From NCBI GenBank assembly GCA_003509545.1, contig DOLC01000080.1, positions 1-12,308 on the forward strand: a stretch of 12,308 bases of DNA, read 5' to 3'. Source of the stretch: Peptococcaceae bacterium (GTDB lineage Bacteria; Bacillota; DSM-521; Neomoorellales; Neomoorellaceae). The notes beneath the pieces were generated by a model that made no database searches, was not told where the DNA came from, and was given only the letters and a program-made list of their open reading frames with translations. Positions 6,744-12,308 of the stretch are shown here, in pieces (the first letter of the stretch is position 1; each line of letters opens with the position of its first letter). Made by a program: the position numbers and the translations under genes.

Positions 6744-7018
6744 GCTTTCAACTCCCTCAGGAGGCTGTCCGCCAAAGCCTCCAGGGACACCCTGTAATTC
6801 CCGGAGGAGACTTGGGCCCTCAGTTCTTCCACCCTGTCCGCCCGCACCGCGGGCAGCTCGGAACTGAGGCGCACCAATTCCTGCAGCTGGCGGGCCCGGG
6901 CGGAAATCTCCGCCCGGTCGCACCCCCCGCCGGGTTCTTTGACCTCCGGTCTGGCGGGCCGCCGGTAGGCCTCCAGAAGGGAGGGGGGATTGATAGGGCT
7001 TTGTCCGTTAATTTTCAA
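6740..7018 (-). CDS. flgM: FlgM, anti-sigma-28 (sigma-D) factor
   Basis: FlgM binds and inhibits the flagellar sigma factor until the hook is complete, then is removed by export (or proteolysis), releasing late genes. The 92-residue product has an unstructured N-terminus with KINGQSPINPPSLLEAYRR. The conserved sigma-binding half follows: DRAEISARARQLQELVRL, PAVRADRVEELRAQVSSGNY and a terminal helix ADSLLREL. Start is TTG at 7018 after GGGGTGA. It is the first gene of the flagellar unit and has its own sigma-D-like promoter, giving the usual feedback loop. Two sigma-D-type promoters in the window (here and before fliD) are the likely indirect targets. Confidence 0.95.
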   Translation of the reverse strand: MKINGQSPINPPSLLEAYRRPARPEVKEPGGGCDRAEISARARQLQELVRLSSELPAVRADRVEELRAQVSSGNYRVSLEALADSLLRELKA

Positions 7019-7070
7019 GGGCCGTTCACCCCGGTTGGCTAATCTCGTGCAAAGATGCTGCCGTTATGTT

Positions 7071-7097
7071 TTATCGTCACGGCTGGGTAAAACTTGA
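7071..7097 (-). promoter_or_regulatory. Sigma-D/sigma-28-like promoter for flgM operon
   Basis: On the minus strand TCAA (7097-7094) precedes GACGATAA (7078-7071) by exactly 15 bases. Against the sigma-28 consensus TAAA-N15-GCCGATAA this is one mismatch in each element. It lies 53 bp before the flgM start, a sensible leader length. No sigma-A promoter of comparable quality is visible in the 404-bp cheA-flgM gap. Confidence 0.7.
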
Positions 7098-7140
7098 GGG
7101 ACCAACAGAACTGAGTTATCGCCGGATTATGTTCTAGAAC

Positions 7141-7345
7141 TGCTCGGCTTTCGCTCGCTCCAAAAACCCTCACGGGCCAAACCAACACTCAGTCTCGGGC
7201 TCCGGCGGACTTCCCGGCAAATTCTACACGCGGCTCAGTTGCCGGCCGCAAGGCTACCTGGGCCTCGGGTCCGCCTCCGCCCTCAACTTCGTGAGGTTTG
7301 GCAGCCACTCGTGTTCAGTCCCTCGCTTTCAGGCCAAACAGGCCT
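7141..7345. repeat. G+C-rich dispersed repeat, copy upstream of flgM
   Basis: This fills the centre of the gap between the cheA terminator and the flgM promoter. Bases 7188-7218 match 115-145 at 27 of 31 positions. CGCTCGC at 7152-7158 corresponds to the 7-mer at 80-86, at a similar distance from the shared core. Further right, CTTCGTGAGGTTTGGCAGCC (7288-7307) loosely resembles CTTCGCCAAGGCTGCTCAAC near 214-233. Frames on the plus strand here have no recognisable product. Boundaries are approximate. Confidence 0.6.
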
Positions 7346-7379
7346 ATCCTTACAGAAACCGGAAAAATGCCGGGCCCGC

Positions 7380-7410
7380 AAAAAGCAAAAAGGGCCGGCC
7401 GTTCCGGCCC
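7380..7410 (-). terminator. Rho-independent terminator after cheA
   Basis: On the minus strand, 12 bases after the cheA stop, GGGCCGG (7410-7404) and CCGGCCC (7398-7392) form a G+C-only stem with a five-base loop. TTTTTGCTTTTT follows. This closes the mcp-cheW-cheA unit and separates it from flgM. Confidence 0.92.
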
Positions 7411-7422
7411 CGCCGACCTCCT

Positions 7423-9489
7423 CTACCCGGCGAGCTGCCTTTCCCTCGCGGTTCCCAGGTGCTCCACTAGGCTATGGATATCCAGAATGAGGGCCACCCT
7501 GCCGTCGCCCATAATGGTGGCCCCGGCAATACCGGGTATCTTGCCGATGTAACTGCCCAGGGATTTGATGACTATCTCCTGCTCGCCGATTAGGGAATCC
7601 ACAATGAAGCCCACCCGCTTTTCGGCCAGACCGACGATAACCACGGCGGCCTTACCCTCCGCCGCCCGCCCCGCGCCTTTAAGGCCCAGGGCTTCCGCCA
7701 GGTATACGAGGGGTAAAACCTGGCCGCGGACCACGGTTACCTCCCGGTGCTGGACGCGCTTAACCTGGGAGGGCTCCACCTCGATAATCTCCACCACGTT
7801 AGCCAGGGGGAAGGCATAGACGCGTTCCCCTAGGGTCACCAGGAGGGAACGGTTGATGGCCAAGGTTAAGGGCAGCTTAATGGTAAAGCGCGTACCTTTG
7901 CCGTGGGTGGTCTGGATGTCGATGGTGCCGTTGATCTTCTCCAGGTGGGCCCGGACGATGTCCATACCCACCCCGCGGCCGGAGACGTCGGTAATCCGGT
8001 CGGAAGTAGAAAACCCCGGCAGGAATATGAGGTCTAACGCCTCGCGCTGGCTCAGCCTGGCCGCCCCTTCCGGCGACAGGAGCCCCTTCTCCACCGCCCG
8101 GCGCTTCAGACCTTCAGCATCGATTCCGCGCCCGTCGTCTTCCACTATGATTACTATCTGGTTTTCCTGGTGAAAGGCCTTGAGGACTACCGTGCCGTAC
8201 CGGGGCTTGCCAAGGCGCACCCTTTCCTCCGGCTCCTCAATGCCGTGGTCTATGGCGTTCCGGAGTAGGTGGATAAGGGGGTCCCCGATCTCTTCAATGA
8301 CCGTGCGGTCCAGCTCGGTCTCCCGGCCCTCGACGATAAAGCTGATCTCTTTACCCGCCTTCTGGGCCAGGTCACGGACCATGCGGGGAAAACGGTTGAA
8401 GACCTGGTCGATGGGGAACATGCGGGCCTTCATGATCTCTTCCTGCAGATCGGAGGTTATCCGGCCGATGTGCAGGGAGATCTCCTCCAGCATCTCCACC
8501 AGCTCTTCGTTGCCCAGGCGAAGCTTCAGGTTGTTGCCCACCTCTGCCAGGCGGGTGCGGTCGATAACTAGCTCGCCGACAAGATTCATAAGGGACTCCA
8601 GCCGCTGGACATCCACCCTGACCGTCTGGGTGACCCGTCGTTCGGGCGACGGTCGAGCTCCGGCCTCCGGCTCAGCCTCGTTCGCGAGGTGCGGGGCTGC
8701 AAGCGAAGTCTCCCGCCTTTCGGCAACCTGCCCAGCCCCCTCGTCCAAGGTAAGGGGCCGCACCGTAACCTCCTTTATCTCCGATATGGATTTGATTACG
8801 TTGGCCACGGTGTCGGCGTCTTCCTTGCTTAAAAAGACCAGCCGGAAGGTGTTCCCGAACTTCTCTGCTTCCAATTCCTGGGTATGGGGCTCGCTCTTGA
8901 CCACTTCACCGAGATCTTTTAAGTTGTTGAACACCAGGAAGGCCCGGGCGCCCTTCATGCGGCAGTCGGCTTCCAATTCCACCCTTATCTCGTAGGCCCG
9001 GTAGCCCCGGATTTCGGCGGCCCGAACGACGTTTTCTTCTACGTCGTCCAGGCGCAGGGGTTCAAAGGCAGGCGGAGGAGAGCCGTCGTCCCCTGCCCCT
9101 TCACCCGCCAACATATCCTCCAGGCGCCCTACGAGGTCCGAGGTATCCACATCCCCCTCATGGCCGCTGGCCAGCTGGGCCTTGAGCTCCCGCAGTTTAT
9201 CCAGGCAGGCCAGCAAGAGATCGATGGTACCGGCCGTCACCCTGAGCTCCCCCCGGCGGAGGGCGTCGAGGACGCTCTCCATGCGGTGGGTGAGGGTGGC
9301 CATCTTTTCAAAGCCCATCGAAGCCGAAGAGCCCTTCAGGGTATGGGCTATACGGAAGATTTTGTTGAGCAGCTCCCGGTTATCCGGTTCCTGCTCCAGG
9401 AGGACGACGGCCTCGTCCAGCTGCTGGAGCTGTTCGTCGGTTTCGTCCAGGAAGATGCCCAGGTACTGGGACATGTCGAACCCGCTCAT
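7423..9489 (-). CDS. cheA: CheA, chemotaxis sensor histidine kinase
   Basis: CheA autophosphorylates in receptor arrays and passes phosphate to CheY and CheB. The 688-residue product shows all five domains. P1 carries the phospho-acceptor His49 in IAHTLKGSSASMGF. P2 spans about 150-246. The P3 dimerisation helices begin at TVRVDVQRLESLMNLVGELV. P4 has the N box HLLRNAIDHGIE (408-419), G1 DDGRGID and G2 GRGVGMDIV. P5, the CheW-like domain, runs from about 545 to the end. The start ATG (9489) overlaps the cheW stop in ATGA; a second ATG five codons on is possible. The P2-P3 linker (about 250-286) is Ala/Glu/Pro/Arg-rich. DNA within it (8664-8683) resembles the intergenic repeat at 108-127. The gene appears intact. 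Confidence 0.97.
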   Translation of the reverse strand: MSGFDMSQYLGIFLDETDEQLQQLDEAVVLLEQEPDNRELLNKIFRIAHTLKGSSASMGFEKMATLTHRMESVLDALRRGELRVTAGTIDLLLACLDKLRELKAQLASGHEGDVDTSDLVGRLEDMLAGEGAGDDGSPPPAFEPLRLDDVEENVVRAAEIRGYRAYEIRVELEADCRMKGARAFLVFNNLKDLGEVVKSEPHTQELEAEKFGNTFRLVFLSKEDADTVANVIKSISEIKEVTVRPLTLDEGAGQVAERRETSLAAPHLANEAEPEAGARPSPERRVTQTVRVDVQRLESLMNLVGELVIDRTRLAEVGNNLKLRLGNEELVEMLEEISLHIGRITSDLQEEIMKARMFPIDQVFNRFPRMVRDLAQKAGKEISFIVEGRETELDRTVIEEIGDPLIHLLRNAIDHGIEEPEERVRLGKPRYGTVVLKAFHQENQIVIIVEDDGRGIDAEGLKRRAVEKGLLSPEGAARLSQREALDLIFLPGFSTSDRITDVSGRGVGMDIVRAHLEKINGTIDIQTTHGKGTRFTIKLPLTLAINRSLLVTLGERVYAFPLANVVEIIEVEPSQVKRVQHREVTVVRGQVLPLVYLAEALGLKGAGRAAEGKAAVVIVGLAEKRVGFIVDSLIGEQEIVIKSLGSYIGKIPGIAGATIMGDGRVALILDIHSLVEHLGTARERQLAG

Positions 9490-9953
9490 GTTTCGGCCAC
9501 CCCTGCGGCAACCTGTTCCTTGAGCTGCTGGTGTTCGCTTTCCCGCAGGACCTTATCCAGATCGAGGAGAATAATGAGCTTGTCCCCCCACTTACCCACG
9601 CCTCGCAGGTAAGCCACATCCACCCCCTGAATTATAGGCGGCGGGGGTTCTATGTTCTCTTCCGGGAGGCGGACCACTTCCGAAACGGCGTCCACGATCA
9701 TCCCTACGGTTATTCCCCTTACTTCTACTACCATTATCCTCGTACTGTTGCCGGCCTCGGCCGCCGGCAGGCCGAAGCGCTTATGCAGGTCTATTACGGG
9801 TATGATGCGGCCCCGCAGGTTGATGACCCCTTCTACGAAGTCGGGTGTACGGGGAACCTCCGTGATGGGCTGCAAACGGATTATTTCATGGACATGGGCG
9901 ATGTCCACACCGTAGGTTTCTCCGGCTAGCTGGAAAACTACCAATTGTTCCAC
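9486..9953 (-). CDS. cheW: CheW, receptor-kinase coupling protein
   Basis: CheW links chemoreceptors to CheA in membrane-associated arrays. The 155-residue product is a single CheW domain. It opens with VVFQLAGETYGVDIAHVHEI and contains the motif EGVINLRGRIIPVIDLHKRF and the segment VGMIVDAVSEVVRLPEENIE. It ends with an extra helix (LKEQVAAGVAET). Start is GTG at 9953 with a GGGGG tract upstream in AAAAAGGGGGTG. The stop overlaps the cheA start by 4 bp, so the two are translationally coupled. It lies 283 bp after mcp, a gap that holds two inverted-repeat structures but no promoter I would defend. Confidence 0.97.
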   Translation of the reverse strand: MEQLVVFQLAGETYGVDIAHVHEIIRLQPITEVPRTPDFVEGVINLRGRIIPVIDLHKRFGLPAAEAGNSTRIMVVEVRGITVGMIVDAVSEVVRLPEENIEPPPPIIQGVDVAYLRGVGKWGDKLIILLDLDKVLRESEHQQLKEQVAAGVAET

Positions 9954-10001
9954 CGGCGCACCCCCTTTTTAAAATTTGGTGCCTCCTGGCCGCTTCCCGG
10001 G

Positions 10002-10040
10002 CCGGGATGCCGGCAGCTTCCGGGTGGCCCGGCATCCCGG
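10002..10040. repeat. 12-bp perfect inverted repeat before cheW
   Basis: CCGGGATGCCGG (10002-10013) and CCGGCATCCCGG (10029-10040) are perfect inverted arms around a 15-base loop. The structure ends about 50 bp before the cheW start. No oligo-U tract follows on either strand, so it is not a canonical terminator. It could pause polymerase, mark an RNA processing site, or belong to the adjacent palindromic repeat. Confidence 0.8.
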
Positions 10041-10054
10041 TATTCCCGGCTGTC

Positions 10055-10160
10055 CTACCCCGAAAATAACTTCTCTCCAGGCTGGCATTGTTTTTGCTTG
10101 CATGCCAGCCCGTTGTTTTCATCCATCTGATGGTGCCGTACCAGCGGCGTGGAGGTCTTG
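10055..10160. repeat. Palindromic intergenic repeat, copy 2 (uninterrupted)
   Basis: This matches the two halves of the repeat after fliT (43-83 and 264-300) with only five differences over 78 compared bases. On the minus strand GGCTGGCAT (10110-10102) pairs perfectly with ATGCCAGCC (10088-10080). GAAAACAAC and GTTATTTTC on either side can pair at eight of nine positions, giving a long interrupted stem. CCATCAGATGG (10124-10134) is another small palindrome. It lies in the mcp-cheW gap of a probable single transcript. No protein or known RNA family is recognised. Confidence 0.75.
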
Positions 10161-10236
10161 TTGGGAACTCGATCAGAATAGTAACTAATGTATTTCCCCT
10201 GCTTGGGCTAAAATCCTGCCGGGAGGATGCATAAAG

Positions 10237-12012
10237 TTATAATTTGAACTGGCCTACCGCTTCCTCCAAGGCCCCTGCCGCCTGGGCCAGGCCGGCGGCA
10301 GCCTGGCTGATCTTTTCCACCCCGGAGGTCTGCTGGGCAGCGGCGGCCGAAACCTCCTGGGTGCCCGCCGCCGCCTCTTCCGTACCGGCGGCGAGGCTTT
10401 CGGCGGCCTCCTTGATCCTGCGGGCGCCTTCCGCCATTTCCTCTGCCTTTTGAGTTACATCCCGGATTTTGTCGGTAAGCTGGCCGATGGCTTCCTCGAT
10501 GGCGCTGAAGGCCCGGCCGCACCGGTCCATTACTTCTGTCCCTCGGGCCACGTCCTGGACCCCTTCCTGCATCTCGCGGACGACTCCGCCCATTTCCTTC
10601 TGGATCTCGTTAACCAGCCCGACTATCTGATCGCTGGCCTTGGCCGACTGTTCGGCCAGCTTTCGCACCTCCTCGGCCACCACGGCGAACCCGCGCCCCT
10701 GCTCACCGGCCCGCGCCGCCTCAATGGCCGCGTTGAGGGCCAGGAGGTTGGTCTGCTCGGCTATACCGGAAATAACACCTACGATTTGGCCTATCTCCGA
10801 GGAACGGCGTCCCAGGTCTTCCACGGTGCGGGCCAGGCTTTCCATCCGCCGGGCGATGGCTTCCATCTGGCGGTTGGCCTCTTCTACCGTACGGGCCCCC
10901 TCTCCGGTCTTCTCCACCACCAACCCGGAGAAGGTGGCCATTTCCTCGGCCTGGCGGTGGACGCTTTCCACCCTGCCGGCCTGCTCCTCAATGGCCGTGG
11001 CCGTCTCGCTCACCTGCTGAGCCTGGTGCTCGGCACCCCGGGCCATTTCCTGGGCGGTAACCGCCACCTGACGGGCCGCTTCTCCCAATTCCCGGGACAT
11101 CTGGGCCAGGTCCTGGCTGGACCGGGCCACTTCGGTGGACATAGCCCTGGCCTGACCGATCAGCTCCCGCAGTTTGGCCACCATGGCGTTAAAGGCCCGG
11201 GCTAGCTGCCCCAGCTCGTCCTCGGATTTGAGGGCTAGGGCCTCCACGGTAAGATCTCCGGCCGCTACTCGGTCGGCGTAGGCAGCAAGTTGGGCTATAG
11301 GGCGGCGGATAAGGCGGGTAAAGAAGAAAGCCACCGCCATACCGAGAAGGAAGGCCAATATAAGGCCGGTTATAAGGGTAGACCTGGCCGAGACAAGGGC
11401 GATATGTAACCGGTTCTCGGCATCTTCTAGCCGGGCGGCCATTTCGTTCTTTAAATGGGTCCCGACGTTGTTGATGTTGTCCACCGCAGCCCCCATCTGA
11501 AAACTCAAGATGGGTAATGTCTGCATACGGTCCTCACGGCTGGTTTTGAGGATAGTTCCTTCAAAGCTGTTTCTAAAACTCTGGGCGGCCAGGGCCATGG
11601 CACCCAGGAAGCCTCGGGCCTGGTCGTCCAGCTCCATCTGGTCCAGGCGGCCCATAGCCTCGTCGAACCGCTGCATGGCGTCCTGGAAACTCAAGACATG
11701 GGTCTGGGAGCCGTTAATAATGTAATCGGTAGTCCGGCGGTAACTGTCCCATATGGCATTGGACATTTCGGTGAACAACTCGTTTTGTTGGTGGATCTTG
11801 ACGACTTCCTCGGCCTCCTGGGAGATGCGCTGGAGATTGAAGTTAACGATTATGACCACGGCCACGAAGACGGCAATAACCAGGAGGAAGCCGCCCATGA
11901 GTTTGGTGCCAAGCTTCACCCGGGCCAGAGATAGTCTTCTCCTCGCCCCTTGGCCCTTCACCTCCTCCTTATACTGTCCCGTTCGGCGACGACGTAGCGA
12001 AAATCTTGCCAC
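10237..12012 (-). CDS. Methyl-accepting chemotaxis protein (transmembrane receptor)
   Basis: Chemoreceptor that controls CheA through CheW. The 591-residue product has an Arg-rich cytoplasmic N-terminus of about 37 residues and TM1 near 38-58. A sensor region of about 150 residues (60-210) is helical and of four-helix-bundle type, with no recognisable ligand motif. TM2 lies near 212-232 and HAMP at about 233-284 ([18 protein letters not shown]). A long signalling coiled coil follows, with its tip at about 416-445 containing [20 protein letters not shown] and [18 protein letters not shown]. The start is GTG at 12012, with AAGGAGGT eight bases upstream. It is the first gene after the cyclic-di-GMP riboswitch and terminator, so its expression is likely gated by that second messenger. 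The stimulus it senses cannot be told from sequence. Confidence 0.96.
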   Translation of the reverse strand: MARFSLRRRRTGQYKEEVKGQGARRRLSLARVKLGTKLMGGFLLVIAVFVAVVIIVNFNLQRISQEAEEVVKIHQQNELFTEMSNAIWDSYRRTTDYIINGSQTHVLSFQDAMQRFDEAMGRLDQMELDDQARGFLGAMALAAQSFRNSFEGTILKTSREDRMQTLPILSFQMGAAVDNINNVGTHLKNEMAARLEDAENRLHIALVSARSTLITGLILAFLLGMAVAFFFTRLIRRPIAQLAAYADRVAAGDLTVEALALKSEDELGQLARAFNAMVAKLRELIGQARAMSTEVARSSQDLAQMSRELGEAARQVAVTAQEMARGAEHQAQQVSETATAIEEQAGRVESVHRQAEEMATFSGLVVEKTGEGARTVEEANRQMEAIARRMESLARTVEDLGRRSSEIGQIVGVISGIAEQTNLLALNAAIEAARAGEQGRGFAVVAEEVRKLAEQSAKASDQIVGLVNEIQKEMGGVVREMQEGVQDVARGTEVMDRCGRAFSAIEEAIGQLTDKIRDVTQKAEEMAEGARRIKEAAESLAAGTEEAAAGTQEVSAAAAQQTSGVEKISQAAAGLAQAAGALEEAVGQFKL

Positions 12013-12050
12013 TTCCTTTTACCTCCTTGAACCCTGTGAACTTTTTCAAT

Positions 12051-12086
12051 AAGAAAAAGGGGCTACGATATACTGCAGTTAGCCCC
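12051..12086 (-). terminator. Riboswitch expression-platform terminator before mcp
   Basis: On the minus strand GGGGCTA (12086-12080) and TAGCCCC (12065-12059) form a perfect seven-pair stem followed by TTTTTCTT. It lies between the cyclic-di-GMP aptamer and the mcp ribosome-binding site, so it is read as a conditional attenuator. The 5' arm overlaps CGGGG (12087-12083), which can instead pair with CCCCG (12185-12181) at the 5' side of the aptamer. Confidence 0.92.
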
Positions 12087-12190
12087 GGTCCACCCACGGC
12101 AGCTGGCTGTCATAGCCCTCCCCAGACGGCCTTAGACCCTCTAGCTTTGCTCCCCGGCCTTTCGGCCGGTTTGCCCTTTTCGGGGAAATT
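12083..12190 (-). ncRNA. Class I cyclic-di-GMP riboswitch (GEMM-I)
   Basis: The minus strand carries the GEMM-I core in order. GGGCAAACC (12176-12168) is followed by a stem closed by the GAAA tetraloop (CCGGCC-GAAA-GGCCGG), then GGAGCAAAGC and GGGTCTAAGG, and later ATGACAGCCAGCTGCCG. The G just before CAAACC corresponds to G20 of the Vibrio Vc2 aptamer. An A there marks cGAMP-responsive variants, so this one should bind cyclic-di-GMP. The stacking A of CAAAGC (A47 in Vc2) is also present. A terminator follows, then mcp. The 5' flank CCCCG can pair with CGGGG inside the terminator region, which suggests that ligand binding prevents termination (an on-switch). That direction is inference. Confidence 0.92.
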
Positions 12191-12207
12191 CTGTTAATTT
12201 CGCCTTA

Positions 12208-12237
12208 ATTATACTTGAATCGGGCTTCAAGGGGCAA
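12208..12237 (-). promoter_or_regulatory. Sigma-A-type promoter of the riboswitch-mcp unit, with internal inverted repeat
   Basis: On the minus strand TTGCCC (12237-12232) and a consensus TATAAT (12213-12208) are 18 bases apart. The whole spacer is an inverted repeat, CTTGAA-GCCCGA-TTCAAG, a possible operator for a dimeric regulator. Transcription would start near 12201, leaving a short leader before the aptamer. Confidence 0.7.
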
Positions 12238-12279
12238 GATGTTTATGGCTGACGTATCCCCAGTTTTGATCCCGGCCTG

Positions 12280-12308
12280 CTTGGCTTCCGCTCGCAAAGG
12301 CCTCCCTC
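12280..12308. repeat. Possible edge of another G+C-rich repeat copy
   Basis: CTTGGCTTCCGCTCGC (12280-12295) resembles CTCGGCTTTCGCTCGC (7143-7158) at 14 of 16 positions, in the same orientation, and contains the CGCTCGC word. The window ends before more can be compared. Confidence 0.35.

Noticed and set aside
6744..6923. N-terminal extension of flgN by about 60 codons
   Set aside because: It lies wholly within flgM in another frame, and the ATGA overlap with a ribosome-binding site gives a better start.
7115..7123. GGCGATAA as a second sigma-28 -10 element before flgM
   Set aside because: No TAAA-like sequence lies 14 to 16 bases upstream, unlike the site at 7071-7097.
7131..7140. Palindrome GTTCTAGAAC as a repressor operator
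   Set aside because: It is only 10 bp, does not fit the Gram-positive LexA box, and lies about 33 bp upstream of the better promoter with no second copy in the window.
8180..8995. Plus-strand frame of 271 codons opposite cheA
   Set aside because: Ser/Arg-rich antisense shadow of a gene with all kinase motifs intact on the other strand.
10120..10150. CTGATG in the palindromic repeat as a hammerhead ribozyme core
   Set aside because: The following base is G rather than A and no GAAA follows the next stem.
10450..11205. Plus-strand frame of 251 codons opposite mcp, rich in Gly and His
   Set aside because: It is a shadow of the chemoreceptor coiled coil; the repetitive composition mirrors the heptads of the real gene.
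12222..12244. TAAA plus GCCCGATT as a sigma-D promoter for mcp
   Set aside because: Spacing and -10 element both deviate, while a consensus TATAAT with a reasonable -35 overlaps the same region.
1..12308. CRISPR arrays, tRNA, rRNA, or intact insertion sequences
   Set aside because: I saw no regularly spaced repeats, no tRNA-like cloverleaf signatures, no conserved rRNA segments and no transposase frame on either strand.

Overview
The window carries a flagellar late-gene and chemotaxis locus. Every convincing gene lies on the minus strand, so transcription runs from high to low coordinates. The DNA is G+C-rich, purine-rich Shine-Dalgarno sites precede most genes, GTG and TTG starts are common, and the gene set (flgM-flgN-flgK-flgL-fliW-csrA, fliD-fliT, mcp-cheW-cheA) is typical of Gram-positive motile bacteria. 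A thermophilic anaerobic clostridial lineage such as the Moorella group is my best guess, but that is inference from style and not a database match.

Right-hand third (12308 to 7380): a sigma-A-type promoter with a TATAAT -10 box leads into a class I cyclic-di-GMP (GEMM) riboswitch. An intrinsic terminator follows, then an mcp gene for a transmembrane chemoreceptor, a 283-bp spacer holding a palindromic repeat, and cheW overlapping cheA by 4 bp. A strong terminator closes the unit just after cheA. Cyclic-di-GMP, the usual signal for switching between motility and sessile life, is therefore placed to control a receptor and possibly the core signalling complex.

Middle (7097 to 2593): a sigma-D/sigma-28-like promoter precedes flgM, flgN, flgK, flgL, a poorly defined 300-bp stretch with small reading frames, fliW and csrA. 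FlgM (anti-sigma), FlgN (chaperone) and FlgK/FlgL (hook-filament junction) form one assembly module. FliW and CsrA form the post-transcriptional partner switch that limits flagellin synthesis. No flagellin gene or fliS lies in the window.

Left third (2500 to 1): a second sigma-D promoter, with a perfect GCCGATAT -10 element, drives fliD (filament cap) and a FliT-like chaperone gene. After fliT comes a second copy of the palindromic repeat found upstream of cheW, here split by about 180 bp of G+C-rich repeat DNA. Related repeat DNA lies between cheA and flgM, at the right edge of the window, and possibly in the coding sequence of the CheA linker.

The most interesting signals are the riboswitch on the chemotaxis unit, the nested intergenic repeats with a possible in-frame relative in cheA, and the unexplained flgL-fliW gap with its perfect ribosome-binding site and FliW start problem.
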